A stretch of 33,741 nt of DNA, from contig PLFD01000059.1 in NCBI GenBank assembly GCA_003136635.1, positions 33,413 through 67,153 of the forward strand, read 5' to 3'. Positions 1-7,401 of this stretch are shown here, one piece after another. Made by a program: the position numbers and the translations under genes. How positions within the stretch are numbered: the stretch's first letter is position 1; every line of letters begins with the position of its first letter. Origin of the DNA: a candidate division FCPU426 bacterium. GTDB taxonomy: Bacteria > Oederibacteriota > Muellerivitia > Muellerivitales > Muellerivitaceae. A model generated the notes under the pieces. The model worked only from the letters and a program-made list of their open reading frames with translations, had not been told where the DNA came from and searched no databases.

Positions 1-95
1 CAAGGGCACCAAGAACAACGAAAGTCTAATTTTTTTTGATTTTTAAAACCCATTCCAATCTTTGCTTTTCTTGGTGTCTTGGTGCCCTTAGTGGT
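1..95. repeat. Intergenic inverted repeat of the CTTGGTG family
   Basis: Positions 2-14 (AAGGGCACCAAGA) are the exact reverse complement of 77-89, giving a 13-bp perfect stem around an AT-rich interior. The right arm also contains a short tandem: TCTTGGTG occurs twice in a row (69-76 and 77-84), followed by the related CCCTTAGTGG. It lies just downstream of the xylanase stop codon, so it could act as a transcription end or be an interspersed repeat. The left arm starts at the window edge and may extend further. Similar CCAAGACACCAAG-like intergenic repeats occur in many environmental genomes (recollection, not checked). Confidence 0.6.
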
Positions 96-113
96 TAACT
101 GTTGAATCCTCTA

Positions 114-1898
114 TTATTTCAGAGATATCTTTAATATCGTCCCGCCGTTCGTCAAATGGGCTGGCACGGTGATGGTTTGATCTCCCTGTTTCACTGTCAC
201 ATCGTAATCTCCCGTAAAACCCCGAACCTCATAGGTACCACGGGCGTCCGTCAAACCGTCCGCGTTGGTCCACCAGTCATGCAAAACCAGCTGTTCATAG
301 GCTTGGCCCGAAGCTTTCTCCGTCCAATCCTGATTAAAGATGGGCGCTTCGTTATGCCAGTGCGCCCCATCCCAGAAACCCCACATTAAAAACCCGTTGG
401 TCGAAGGGTGGCTGAAAACGGCGGTCATAAAATCTTTCAAAAACTGGGCGTCCACCTGCTGATCCTGAATCTGCGTGTCGTATTCGGTAATTTCCACCGG
501 AATGCCATGGGCTCCCAGTTTGTCCAACGTTTTAAGCAACGCCGGAATAGACCAGGGTGATGTACCCACGTGCCCCTGTAAGCCGATACCGCCCAAAGGC
601 GCGCCATTTTTGAGGAGATATTGAATGGTATCGTCGTAAGCGTCTAGATGGCCTGAATCGGGTTCGGGGTAATCATTGACGAACAAGACGGCCTTGGGGT
701 CCGCTTCCCGCGCTTTCTGGTACCAGGTAATCATGGCTTGTTTGCCAAGAATGTCCGTTAACTGATGTTCCGGAACGGGCTCATTCACCACGTCCCATTC
801 GGCCAATTGGCCCTTCATGGTGCCGCCTACATCCTGGATATGTTGTTCAATTTTGTCTTCCAAGGCCTTGTGGTCGTCCGAAACCGCTTTCACATCGGCC
901 GGCAAATACCGCCAGGTTCCCCAAACCATGTTGTGGCCGCGCACGTCAAAATGCCTGTCCGAAAGCCATTTCATCGCTCCATCCACATATTCCCGGCGCC
1001 AGCTGGAATCGGTATTGGAAGCTCCTGTTTCCCAGGGTCCCCATTTCAAATCATTCTCGAATACAACCCGGTTAAATAAACGGGCCACTTCCTTTTGATA
1101 TTCGTCGTTGTATCCGCCGGATGTGGCCAGGGTTTTTGCCACAACCGCTGTTCCAAATCCAAAGTCATGCCGCTTCATACGCACGGATACTTTTACGTTA
1201 GGCTGCGGGCTTCTGGCCGGATCCGTCACAATCACAACCAAATCGCCTTTACGGATTTTTTCAATACGATCAGCCGCCTCTTTACGCCAGGGAGCGTCCG
1301 CTTCCTCACCCGGATAGGAAATTTTTGTTTGGGGAAGATCGGCCAACTTCACACTGGTTCCCGCGTAGGTTATCAGTTTTAAATCGGCGATCATGAAAGA
1401 CTGGGGATGGTAGCCCATTCGAAAATAAATATGCGATTTCCCCGCGTCCAGATCTTCCACAATCGTGAAAGGAATGGAAAATTTGCGCCAATGCTGTCCC
1501 GCCGAAAGGGCAAACCCCACGGATTTCGTCCAGGGTTCGCCCAAACGCTCAAACCCAAATTCACTGCTGGCCTCGCCGCTTTCCACATGCGTATCAACGG
1601 CTTCCATCCAAAATTCAGCGTAAACGACGTCGCCCTTCTTTACCGCCACCGGCACCACGGCATCGACCTGAACATCCCAGGGATTTGCCGCGCTAACCAG
1701 CGTGGTGAGTTTGAGGCCTTCCCGGTTGGGTTGTCCCGCGAACGAAATCTTTTCAGCTTTTCCCTGGGTGTTATTCCCGATCGATAAAGCGTCTAAAACC
1801 GGTTGCGGGAAAAGCGGTGTGCCGCCGAGAGGAAGGTTCTGCGCGTATAAGCCCGAAGTAAACAGCAAGACAAAGCAAGCAAAGAGATTTTTGGGCAT
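114..1898 (-). CDS. Secreted GH10 endo-1,4-beta-xylanase with N-terminal carbohydrate-binding-like domain
   Basis: Hydrolyses internal beta-1,4 linkages of xylan, outside the cytoplasm. The start is placed at the ATG at 1898, which has an AAGGAT ribosome site 8 nt upstream and begins a clean signal peptide (MPKNLFACFVLLFTSGLYAQ). A start nine codons upstream lacks this logic. Counting from 1925, about residues 40-190 form a beta-rich CBM4/9-like region and about 225-550 the GH10 barrel. The acid/base Glu is E382 in WDVVNEP, the nucleophile is E481 in VEITEYD, and the substrate-binding GHNMVWG motif is intact. About 560-603 is a small beta domain (RGFTGDYDVTV) of the kind often appended to GH10 enzymes. 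GC is clearly higher than in neighbouring genes, so horizontal gain is possible. The family call is firm; the CBM assignment is tentative. Confidence 0.93.
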   Translation of the reverse strand: MPKNLFACFVLLFTSGLYAQNLPLGGTPLFPQPVLDALSIGNNTQGKAEKISFAGQPNREGLKLTTLVSAANPWDVQVDAVVPVAVKKGDVVYAEFWMEAVDTHVESGEASSEFGFERLGEPWTKSVGFALSAGQHWRKFSIPFTIVEDLDAGKSHIYFRMGYHPQSFMIADLKLITYAGTSVKLADLPQTKISYPGEEADAPWRKEAADRIEKIRKGDLVVIVTDPARSPQPNVKVSVRMKRHDFGFGTAVVAKTLATSGGYNDEYQKEVARLFNRVVFENDLKWGPWETGASNTDSSWRREYVDGAMKWLSDRHFDVRGHNMVWGTWRYLPADVKAVSDDHKALEDKIEQHIQDVGGTMKGQLAEWDVVNEPVPEHQLTDILGKQAMITWYQKAREADPKAVLFVNDYPEPDSGHLDAYDDTIQYLLKNGAPLGGIGLQGHVGTSPWSIPALLKTLDKLGAHGIPVEITEYDTQIQDQQVDAQFLKDFMTAVFSHPSTNGFLMWGFWDGAHWHNEAPIFNQDWTEKASGQAYEQLVLHDWWTNADGLTDARGTYEVRGFTGDYDVTVKQGDQTITVPAHLTNGGTILKISLK

Positions 1899-1941
1899 GA
1901 AAAGAATCCTTTCAAGGTGACACAAGCAAATAACACGAAGG

Positions 1942-1971
1942 AGATTAGCATTTTTGAGTCGGGCTGGTCAA
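1942..1971 (-). promoter_or_regulatory. Candidate sigma-70-type promoter of the xylanase gene
   Basis: Reading the minus strand, TTGACC (1971-1966) is followed after 18 nt by TAATCT (1947-1942), about 45 nt before the chosen ATG. The -35 is good and the -10 is only fair, so this is a prediction. Confidence 0.4.
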
Positions 1972-1995
1972 AAAAAGTAATAAACGAACTGAGCT

Positions 1996-4167
1996 TTACA
2001 TGGTTTCAAGACGTTTAAGATTTTCCGCAGCTGTTGTTCGATTCACCTGACATTTGAGGGCTTTTTCAAAATAACTCTTCGCTTCTTCTTTGTTTGCGAA
2101 CAAAGTGAACAATACGCCCAATTTGTTATAAAATTGAGCCGCATCATACCCATCTTTTGTTCCGTTTTTTAAGGCCGCGACAGCTTCAGGAATTTTCATT
2201 TGAAACTCTTCATAAAAAGCTACTTTTTCCCAGAAAACTGATTCCAAAAATCGATCTCCTCGAAAGACCGGATAATGCGCGTATAAATCCTTTAAAATCG
2301 AATCAACACTTTGCTGTGAAATAAACTCCATGTATATCTCGTTGTTTTGGTTAAAAACTTGATCGGCCTTTTTCCAGCGTTCTAGGGTTTTACGGGTATG
2401 GGAATTGATTGGAACAAACCCAAGCACCAGACCGCCATAATCGTTGGAAAAATCGGGTGAAAGCCATATCCAATCGGAATCAGGAAATTCCCTTTTAAGA
2501 AAAGATTCGTAATTACAATTAACCAAAATCGCAGCTTTTTGAGCGGATTGGTTCAAAAAAAACGGACCATAGGTTTCACCAAAGGGAGATGAAACAACAT
2601 TAAGCGTCTGGTCGAGGTTATTGTTATTCAAATTGGAGAGGATCAATAAAGACACGCCGTTTTTGTGAGCGGCTTCCAAAATGGGATAGGCCCTGGAAAA
2701 ATCAACTGCCATCAAATGGCGTTTATTGCTGACAAAATAATCCCAATCCTGAAATTGCCCTGGACCAGCATAATGATAAACATCAAGTCCTAGTGAAAGG
2801 ACAGCCAACAAAATAAAAAAAATATTTTTTTTAGTCTTTGGCAGAGGGGTTTCTGAAATAATCGCAAGCATCCCCATGGACGCAAAAACACAGATGAGGG
2901 GCAATACCGCAATAATTCGAGGCATGTCGAAATTATTTGTCAAAATACCCGGCAATAAAAATAGTAAAAACGCGAACAAGAGCCATTGAGAAATTCGCGA
3001 CAAACGAAATCTCCATAATTCTAAAAAGCCAATCAGAAATAATGCTCCCAAACAGGGGTTCAACCATCCAAGCTTTGAAGGATCTACACGGGTGATTCCC
3101 AAACCGTTCCAAAAGAGCGCTTCAAGGTAATCCAATCCGGCCGAACGACCCAATAAACCTTGAATATAAGTCACACCCCCCGTAGAAAAACGGGCGCAAA
3201 TGAGGGGCAACGCCAATATGAGAGGGATAAGTATAAAACCAATTAATCTTTTAGCCGATCCGGGAAGTCGATACTGAGTTCTCAAAACAACCGGTAAAAC
3301 AGTCATAACTGCTACCACAGGCCAAGCGGTGTAAGTGTAAAATCCGATTCCAACACAAATAGCGAGAAGCCAAAAAAAATTAACCTGCTTTTTTGACGAC
3401 GATGACAAAAAAATGCCCAGAAAATAAAAAACCAGGCACTCAAAAAAAAGAAGGGATCCCAACACTTGGCACTGACGATTAATGTAAAAAGTCCAAAAAT
3501 TGAAAGTCAAAAACCAGAGAGTCATAAATGAAATCGTCTTCGAAAAATATTGACGCGCCCCAAAATAGCCAACCACTAATACGCCAAAATAAACAAATAC
3601 GGGATAAGTTTTTATTGCAAGAAGAGAAGATTGAAACAGTTTGAACCAACCCGCGAGTCCCCAGATAAACAAAGGTTCCACCCGGGCGCTTCCATAGAGC
3701 AGTCTCCAATCGCCTTGCGTCGCAAGCCGGTTAGCGAAGTAGGCGACAAATCCATCGTCTGATATTGGCCAAGGAAGAGATGTGAGTCTGTAAAAACGAG
3801 TTGTCACAAATAAAGCCGCTAACAAAATCCAAAGCCAAGGACCAACATTAAACCATTCTGTCTGAAAAAACGAATTTTTGTCTGACGCAGAAACTGGATT
3901 TTTCAATAAAACGAGAGCAATGACGAAAGGGACCAAAATCCCGAAAAGAATGATTGCGAGATCGTCTACAAGTGACAGATTCGAGAAAACCAACAAAGAG
4001 TTTGATGCCAGAAATAAAATAAAAAAAACTATAGGCGAATAGGTTATTTTTAACGAAAGGGCTTTTTCAATTGGCCTTTCCAATGAATACGCCCCTTTTA
4101 TTTTGGTTTCACGAAAAAATAGTTCGGTATCCAGTTCAGCTTGATAGCAGCAAACCAGAATTGACAA
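1996..4167 (-). CDS. GT39/ArnT-like polytopic membrane glycosyltransferase with C-terminal TPR-like tail
   Basis: A large inner-membrane GT-C-fold protein with about a dozen hydrophobic helices. Such enzymes move sugars from polyprenyl-phosphate donors to lipid, protein or glycan acceptors on the outer face. The first extracytoplasmic loop carries the acidic PISDDGF motif (D137, D138), followed by QGDW and VEPLFIWG, the usual layout of the ArnT/PMT family. The last ~70 residues (LGVLFTLFANKEEAKSYFEKAL) look like a TPR-type helical repeat, a less usual addition. The start is uncertain: the codon at 4167 is TTG with no ribosome site. A second TTG at 4083, preceded by AAAAGGGGCG, would remove 28 polar residues and begin close to the first helix, and is the likelier start. 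Acceptor and donor cannot be told from sequence. It sits between glycogen phosphorylase and the xylanase on the same strand, with a 79-nt gap upstream showing no clear signal. Confidence 0.75.
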   Translation of the reverse strand: MSILVCCYQAELDTELFFRETKIKGAYSLERPIEKALSLKITYSPIVFFILFLASNSLLVFSNLSLVDDLAIILFGILVPFVIALVLLKNPVSASDKNSFFQTEWFNVGPWLWILLAALFVTTRFYRLTSLPWPISDDGFVAYFANRLATQGDWRLLYGSARVEPLFIWGLAGWFKLFQSSLLAIKTYPVFVYFGVLVVGYFGARQYFSKTISFMTLWFLTFNFWTFYINRQCQVLGSLLFFECLVFYFLGIFLSSSSKKQVNFFWLLAICVGIGFYTYTAWPVVAVMTVLPVVLRTQYRLPGSAKRLIGFILIPLILALPLICARFSTGGVTYIQGLLGRSAGLDYLEALFWNGLGITRVDPSKLGWLNPCLGALFLIGFLELWRFRLSRISQWLLFAFLLFLLPGILTNNFDMPRIIAVLPLICVFASMGMLAIISETPLPKTKKNIFFILLAVLSLGLDVYHYAGPGQFQDWDYFVSNKRHLMAVDFSRAYPILEAAHKNGVSLLILSNLNNNNLDQTLNVVSSPFGETYGPFFLNQSAQKAAILVNCNYESFLKREFPDSDWIWLSPDFSNDYGGLVLGFVPINSHTRKTLERWKKADQVFNQNNEIYMEFISQQSVDSILKDLYAHYPVFRGDRFLESVFWEKVAFYEEFQMKIPEAVAALKNGTKDGYDAAQFYNKLGVLFTLFANKEEAKSYFEKALKCQVNRTTAAENLKRLETM

Positions 4168-4246
4168 TTTAACCGATTAGACCAAGAACAAGAATTTTCG
4201 GGACCCACTTCAAAATACTTAAATAGAAATCATTTCGGATCCTCTA

Positions 4247-6757
4247 TCAAACAATTCGAACCGATTTCACGTTCCAGATATCATCGCAATATTCCTGAAT
4301 GGCCCTATCGCTGGAAAACTTACCCATGCGGGCCACGTTCAAGATGGCCATTTCGGTCCACTTGTTCTGATCTTTATAAGCTTCAGAAACCCTGTCCTGA
4401 CAGGCCACATAATCGTCAAAATCAGCCAAGAGGAGATATTCGTCGTGGTTCATCAACGAATCATAAATGGGTTTGAAAAGATCAGGATTTTCAGGCGAAA
4501 AGAACCCGCTCGATATCAAATCCATGACTCCGGTCAGTTCGGCCGATTTTTGATAATAGTCCCTCGAGCGATAACCGGAAGCCTTAAGCTGGGCCACTTC
4601 ATCCGCTTTTAAACCAAAAATGAAGATGTTCTCCTCGCCAAACTCTTCTTTCATCTCAATATTGGCTCCATCCAGTGTTCCAATCGTCAAAGCCCCATTC
4701 AATGCAAACTTCATGTTGCCCGTACCGGAAGCTTCTTTACCCGCGGTTGAAATCTGTTCTGAAAGATCAGAGGCCGGCATAATTTTTTCCGCCAGTGAAA
4801 CCCGGTAATTCGGAAGGAACACTACCATCAATTTGCCTTTAATTTGCGGATCATGATTAACCACATCCGCGATGGAGTTAATAAATTTGATAATTAACTT
4901 CGCCATGTAATAACCAGGAGCCGCTTTTCCTCCAAAAAATACCGTGCGGGGCACAAATGGCGCGTCCGGATTCGCTTTGATGCGGCGGTAAAGGGCGATC
5001 ACATGAAGGGCGTTGAGCAGCTGGCGTTTGTACTCATGAAAGCGCTTCACCTGAACATCAAACATGGAATTCGAATCCACCGCCAGACGCTGTTCCTCGG
5101 CGATGAGCTTTGTCATGATTTCTTTTCGACTCTTTTTAACCGCCCGCCATTCGTTTTGAAATTTTTTGTCTTTGGCAAACTTCTCAAGTTTTTTAAGCTC
5201 GAAAAGATTCTTAACCCACTTTTCCCCAATACGGGATGTAATGAGATCCGAAAGTTCCGGATTGCACTTTTTCAACCAGCGGCGCTGAGTGATTCCGTTG
5301 GTTTTGTTATTAAACTTTTCGGGATAAAGATCGTAAAAATCCTTCATCAAATACTTTTTCAAAAGTTCAGTGTGAAGAGCTGAAACCCCATTCACCGAAT
5401 GACTGCCGATTATGGCCACATAAGCCATCCGGATATGGGGGTCGTTTCCTTCTTCAAAGATCGACATCCGGTTAAGCCGTTCCGTATCGCCTGGATAACG
5501 ATTGGCGACTTCCCGTAAAAACCTGGCATTAATTTCCTGGATAATCTGCAAATTTCTGGGAAAAAGACGGCCAAAAAGCGCGGTTTGCCATTTTTCCAAA
5601 GCCTCCGGCAAAAGAGTGTGGTTGGTATAGCCGAAAATCGCCTTGGTGATTTCCCAGGCTTGGTCCCAATCAATGCCTTCTTCATCAAGCAAAACTCTCA
5701 TGAATTCCGGAATCCCAATGGAAGGATGGGTATCGTTCAGTTGGATGGCTGCCGCATCCGGCAATTCCCGCAAATCCACATGTTCGCGCTTAAAGCGGCG
5801 CAAAATGTCCTGGATTGACGCGGAAACAAAGAAATACTGCTGTTTGAGCCGCAACTCCCTGCCTTCGGGGCTGTTATCGTTAGGATAAAGAACTTTGGAA
5901 ATACTTTCGGATTCGGTCTTCTTTGAAGTCGCCGCGAAATAATCGCCTTTGTTGAAAAAATCCAGATCAAAATCTTCCGTCGCCTTGGCCGACCATAGCC
6001 GCAAATTATTAACGGTTTTGTTTCCGTAACCCGGGACCGGCATGTCATAGGCCATTGCCAAAACATCATCCGTACCGATCCAGTCAAAAATCTGTTTTCC
6101 TGTTCGGGTAGTTCGTTCCACCACCCGGCCGCCAAACTTCACCCTGTAGGTGTATTCGGGACGGCTGATTTCCCATGGATTGGCCTTGCTCAGCCATTCA
6201 TCCGGCTCTTCAACCTGATAACCCCGAACAATTTTTTGCCGAAAAATACCATAGTCGTAGCGAATACCGTATCCGTAAGCCGGTATTTCCAAAGTGGCCA
6301 GAGAATCCATAAAACACGCCGCTAATCGGCCCAGACCGCCATTACCCAGTCCCGCATCCGTTTCGGCTTCACGCACTTCTTCCAAATCCATTCCCAATTC
6401 GGATAAGGCCTTCGCCACACCGTCATAGGCTTGAAGATTAATAATAGAATTACCCAAACTACGGCCGATTAAAAATTCCAACGACAAGTAATAAACACGC
6501 TTTACTTTATTTTGACGATAACTTTTTTGTGTCGAAACCCAATTTTCAACCAAACGGTCCCGGATGGCGTACGAAATACTCAAGTAGCGGTCATAGGCTG
6601 TGGCTGTTTTAGCGTCTTTCACCAACTGATATTTCAGTTTGTCCTGAAATGACGCCATGAAATCCTCATAACGAGTGCCCCGATGCGACTCAATATCCAA
6701 CTCGCTTCTCAAAACATCGTCTCTACGTTTTTTGGAAGTGTCCTTAACTTTTTTCAT
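4247..6757 (-). CDS. glgP: Glycogen/starch phosphorylase
   Basis: PLP-dependent phosphorolysis of alpha-1,4-glucan to glucose-1-phosphate in the cytoplasm. At 836 aa it matches the normal length of glycosyltransferase family 35. Landmarks in order: GLGNGGLGRLAACFMDS near 136-152, the NDTHP active-site loop at 341-345, KRFHEYKRQ near 571-579, and the cofactor-binding EASGTGNMKFALNG with Lys683 as the PLP Schiff-base residue. The ATG at 6757 overlaps the stop of the upstream small gene as ATGA, and AAAGGATC forms its ribosome site, so the two are translationally coupled. No truncation or missing catalytic residue was seen. Whether the physiological substrate is glycogen or maltodextrin cannot be decided here, since no other glg genes are present. 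Confidence 0.97.
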   Translation of the reverse strand: MKKVKDTSKKRRDDVLRSELDIESHRGTRYEDFMASFQDKLKYQLVKDAKTATAYDRYLSISYAIRDRLVENWVSTQKSYRQNKVKRVYYLSLEFLIGRSLGNSIINLQAYDGVAKALSELGMDLEEVREAETDAGLGNGGLGRLAACFMDSLATLEIPAYGYGIRYDYGIFRQKIVRGYQVEEPDEWLSKANPWEISRPEYTYRVKFGGRVVERTTRTGKQIFDWIGTDDVLAMAYDMPVPGYGNKTVNNLRLWSAKATEDFDLDFFNKGDYFAATSKKTESESISKVLYPNDNSPEGRELRLKQQYFFVSASIQDILRRFKREHVDLRELPDAAAIQLNDTHPSIGIPEFMRVLLDEEGIDWDQAWEITKAIFGYTNHTLLPEALEKWQTALFGRLFPRNLQIIQEINARFLREVANRYPGDTERLNRMSIFEEGNDPHIRMAYVAIIGSHSVNGVSALHTELLKKYLMKDFYDLYPEKFNNKTNGITQRRWLKKCNPELSDLITSRIGEKWVKNLFELKKLEKFAKDKKFQNEWRAVKKSRKEIMTKLIAEEQRLAVDSNSMFDVQVKRFHEYKRQLLNALHVIALYRRIKANPDAPFVPRTVFFGGKAAPGYYMAKLIIKFINSIADVVNHDPQIKGKLMVVFLPNYRVSLAEKIMPASDLSEQISTAGKEASGTGNMKFALNGALTIGTLDGANIEMKEEFGEENIFIFGLKADEVAQLKASGYRSRDYYQKSAELTGVMDLISSGFFSPENPDLFKPIYDSLMNHDEYLLLADFDDYVACQDRVSEAYKDQNKWTEMAILNVARMGKFSSDRAIQEYCDDIWNVKSVRIV

Positions 6758-7023
6758 TTTTGATCCTTTACTTCATATTCGACATCAATTGCCGATTGTT
6801 TGGATAAAACGGATGAGTCCTTGGAACGAAAAGCAGGACGAGACTTTAAATTGGGGGAAGAAATCGATGTGGGAAGAAAAACGCGAATCAGTGTGGTTCC
6901 CAAAGCTAACGCAGCGACACAAACAGCCACCAACATCGCGACTGGTATCAACGCGAGGGCCAACAAACCCATGAGCGGGGCCAACCAGCGGGGCACCTGA
7001 AAAGACCGAACTTCCATACGCAT
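6754..7023 (-). CDS. Small one/two-helix membrane protein coupled to glgP
   Basis: An 89-residue protein with a short basic N-terminus (MRMEVRSFQVPRW), a strongly hydrophobic stretch at about residues 13-50 that could form one long or two short membrane helices, and a polar, charged tail. I do not recognise a named family. Evidence that it is real: its TGA overlaps the glgP ATG as ATGA, a GGAG site lies 8 nt upstream of the ATG at 7023, and the amphipathic composition is typical of small membrane proteins. The gene is probably the first of a two-gene unit with glgP. Function is unknown; it may tether or regulate at the membrane, but that is a guess. The ATG at codon 3 (7017) is an alternative start. 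Confidence 0.6.
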   Translation of the reverse strand: MRMEVRSFQVPRWLAPLMGLLALALIPVAMLVAVCVAALALGTTLIRVFLPTSISSPNLKSRPAFRSKDSSVLSKQSAIDVEYEVKDQK

Positions 7024-7075
7024 GAGCCCATCTCCATCGCTAAGACCTATTTACGAGCCGCCATTTTCTTATAGA

Positions 7076-7126
7076 GCGGTTAAATACTCAACTGGCGAAT
7101 ACAGGGTTTTATAAGTATTTAACCGC
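7076..7126. repeat. 13-bp perfect inverted repeat between divergent units
   Basis: GCGGTTAAATACT (7076-7088) is repeated exactly inverted as AGTATTTAACCGC (7114-7126) around a 25-nt centre. It lies in the leader of the small membrane protein/glgP unit and ends only 6 nt before the -35 of the opposite-strand 6S RNA promoter. It may be a pair of operator half-sites or an RNA hairpin. No T-run follows on either strand, which argues against an intrinsic terminator. Confidence 0.6.
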
Positions 7127-7131
7127 CCTTA

Positions 7132-7159
7132 TTGACAAAAATCCGGCGGGTTTTAGAAT
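7132..7159 (+). promoter_or_regulatory. Strong sigma-70-type promoter of 6S RNA
   Basis: TTGACA (7132-7137) and TAGAAT (7154-7159) with a 16-nt spacer: a perfect -35 and a 5/6 -10. The expected transcription start, 7-9 nt downstream, falls at the first bases of the 6S RNA closing stem near 7166-7168. It probably also drives the downstream rarA-ygfA-ymdB genes, as no terminator separates them. Confidence 0.7.
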
Positions 7160-7166
7160 AACTATT

Positions 7167-7344
7167 GCCCTTCTGCGGTGTTCGACCTTGGGGTGGGAAA
7201 TTCTGAGCCACAAAACAAAAAGCGGGTGCTCTTAAACCAATCGGGGATAGTCTTCTTCGGAAGCGATGAACCGGTTGCTCGAGTACCCACCTGACTTAGT
7301 CAGGCCTCAGAAGAGTACTGCTTTAAACGGCACAGGCAGTGGGC
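7167..7344 (+). ncRNA. ssrS: 6S RNA (ssrS), RNA polymerase-binding regulator
   Basis: 6S RNA mimics an open promoter and sequesters the housekeeping sigma-70 holoenzyme. The closing stem pairs GCCC (7167-7170) with GGGC (7341-7344), TGC with GCA, and GTG with CAC. TTCTGAGCC (7201-7209) pairs with GGCCTCAGAA (7303-7312), leaving a central bubble between the two stems. The bubble's 5' strand is about 7181-7200 and its 3' strand about 7313-7330. A CTGAC-TTA-GTCAG hairpin (7291-7303) sits on the 3' side. The terminal arm pairs GGGTGCTC (7224-7231) with GAGTACCC (7281-7288) and is capped by CTTC-TTCG-GAAG (7252-7263). The conserved TGCGGTGTTCG start, the ~178-nt size, the strong promoter and the downstream ygfA (the classical ssrS neighbour) all agree. 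Exact ends are estimated. Confidence 0.88.
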
Positions 7345-7401
7345 ATTTTTATTTCCGGTCATCCCCTTTTCCCTTCTTCTCCACTTCGATTTAGGAAAAC
7401 C

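Noticed and set aside
1407..1787. 126-codon open frame on the plus strand opposite the xylanase gene
   Set aside because: It lies wholly inside a clear GH10 gene, has no ribosome site or recognisable domain, and arises from the high GC of the gene.
5003..5383. 126-codon open frame on the plus strand opposite glgP
   Set aside because: Antisense to conserved glycogen phosphorylase sequence; no independent support.
5737..6135. 132-codon minus-strand frame inside glgP
   Set aside because: Alternate frame of the conserved GlgP coding sequence; composition is not protein-like.
7076..7126. Inverted repeat as an intrinsic terminator
   Set aside because: The loop is 25 nt and no T-run follows either arm in the direction of transcription.
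7339..7401. GTG start for rarA at 7339
   Set aside because: It falls inside the 3' end of the 6S RNA and adds 21 unconserved residues. The ATG at 7402 has a proper AGGA site and starts at the usual point of the family.
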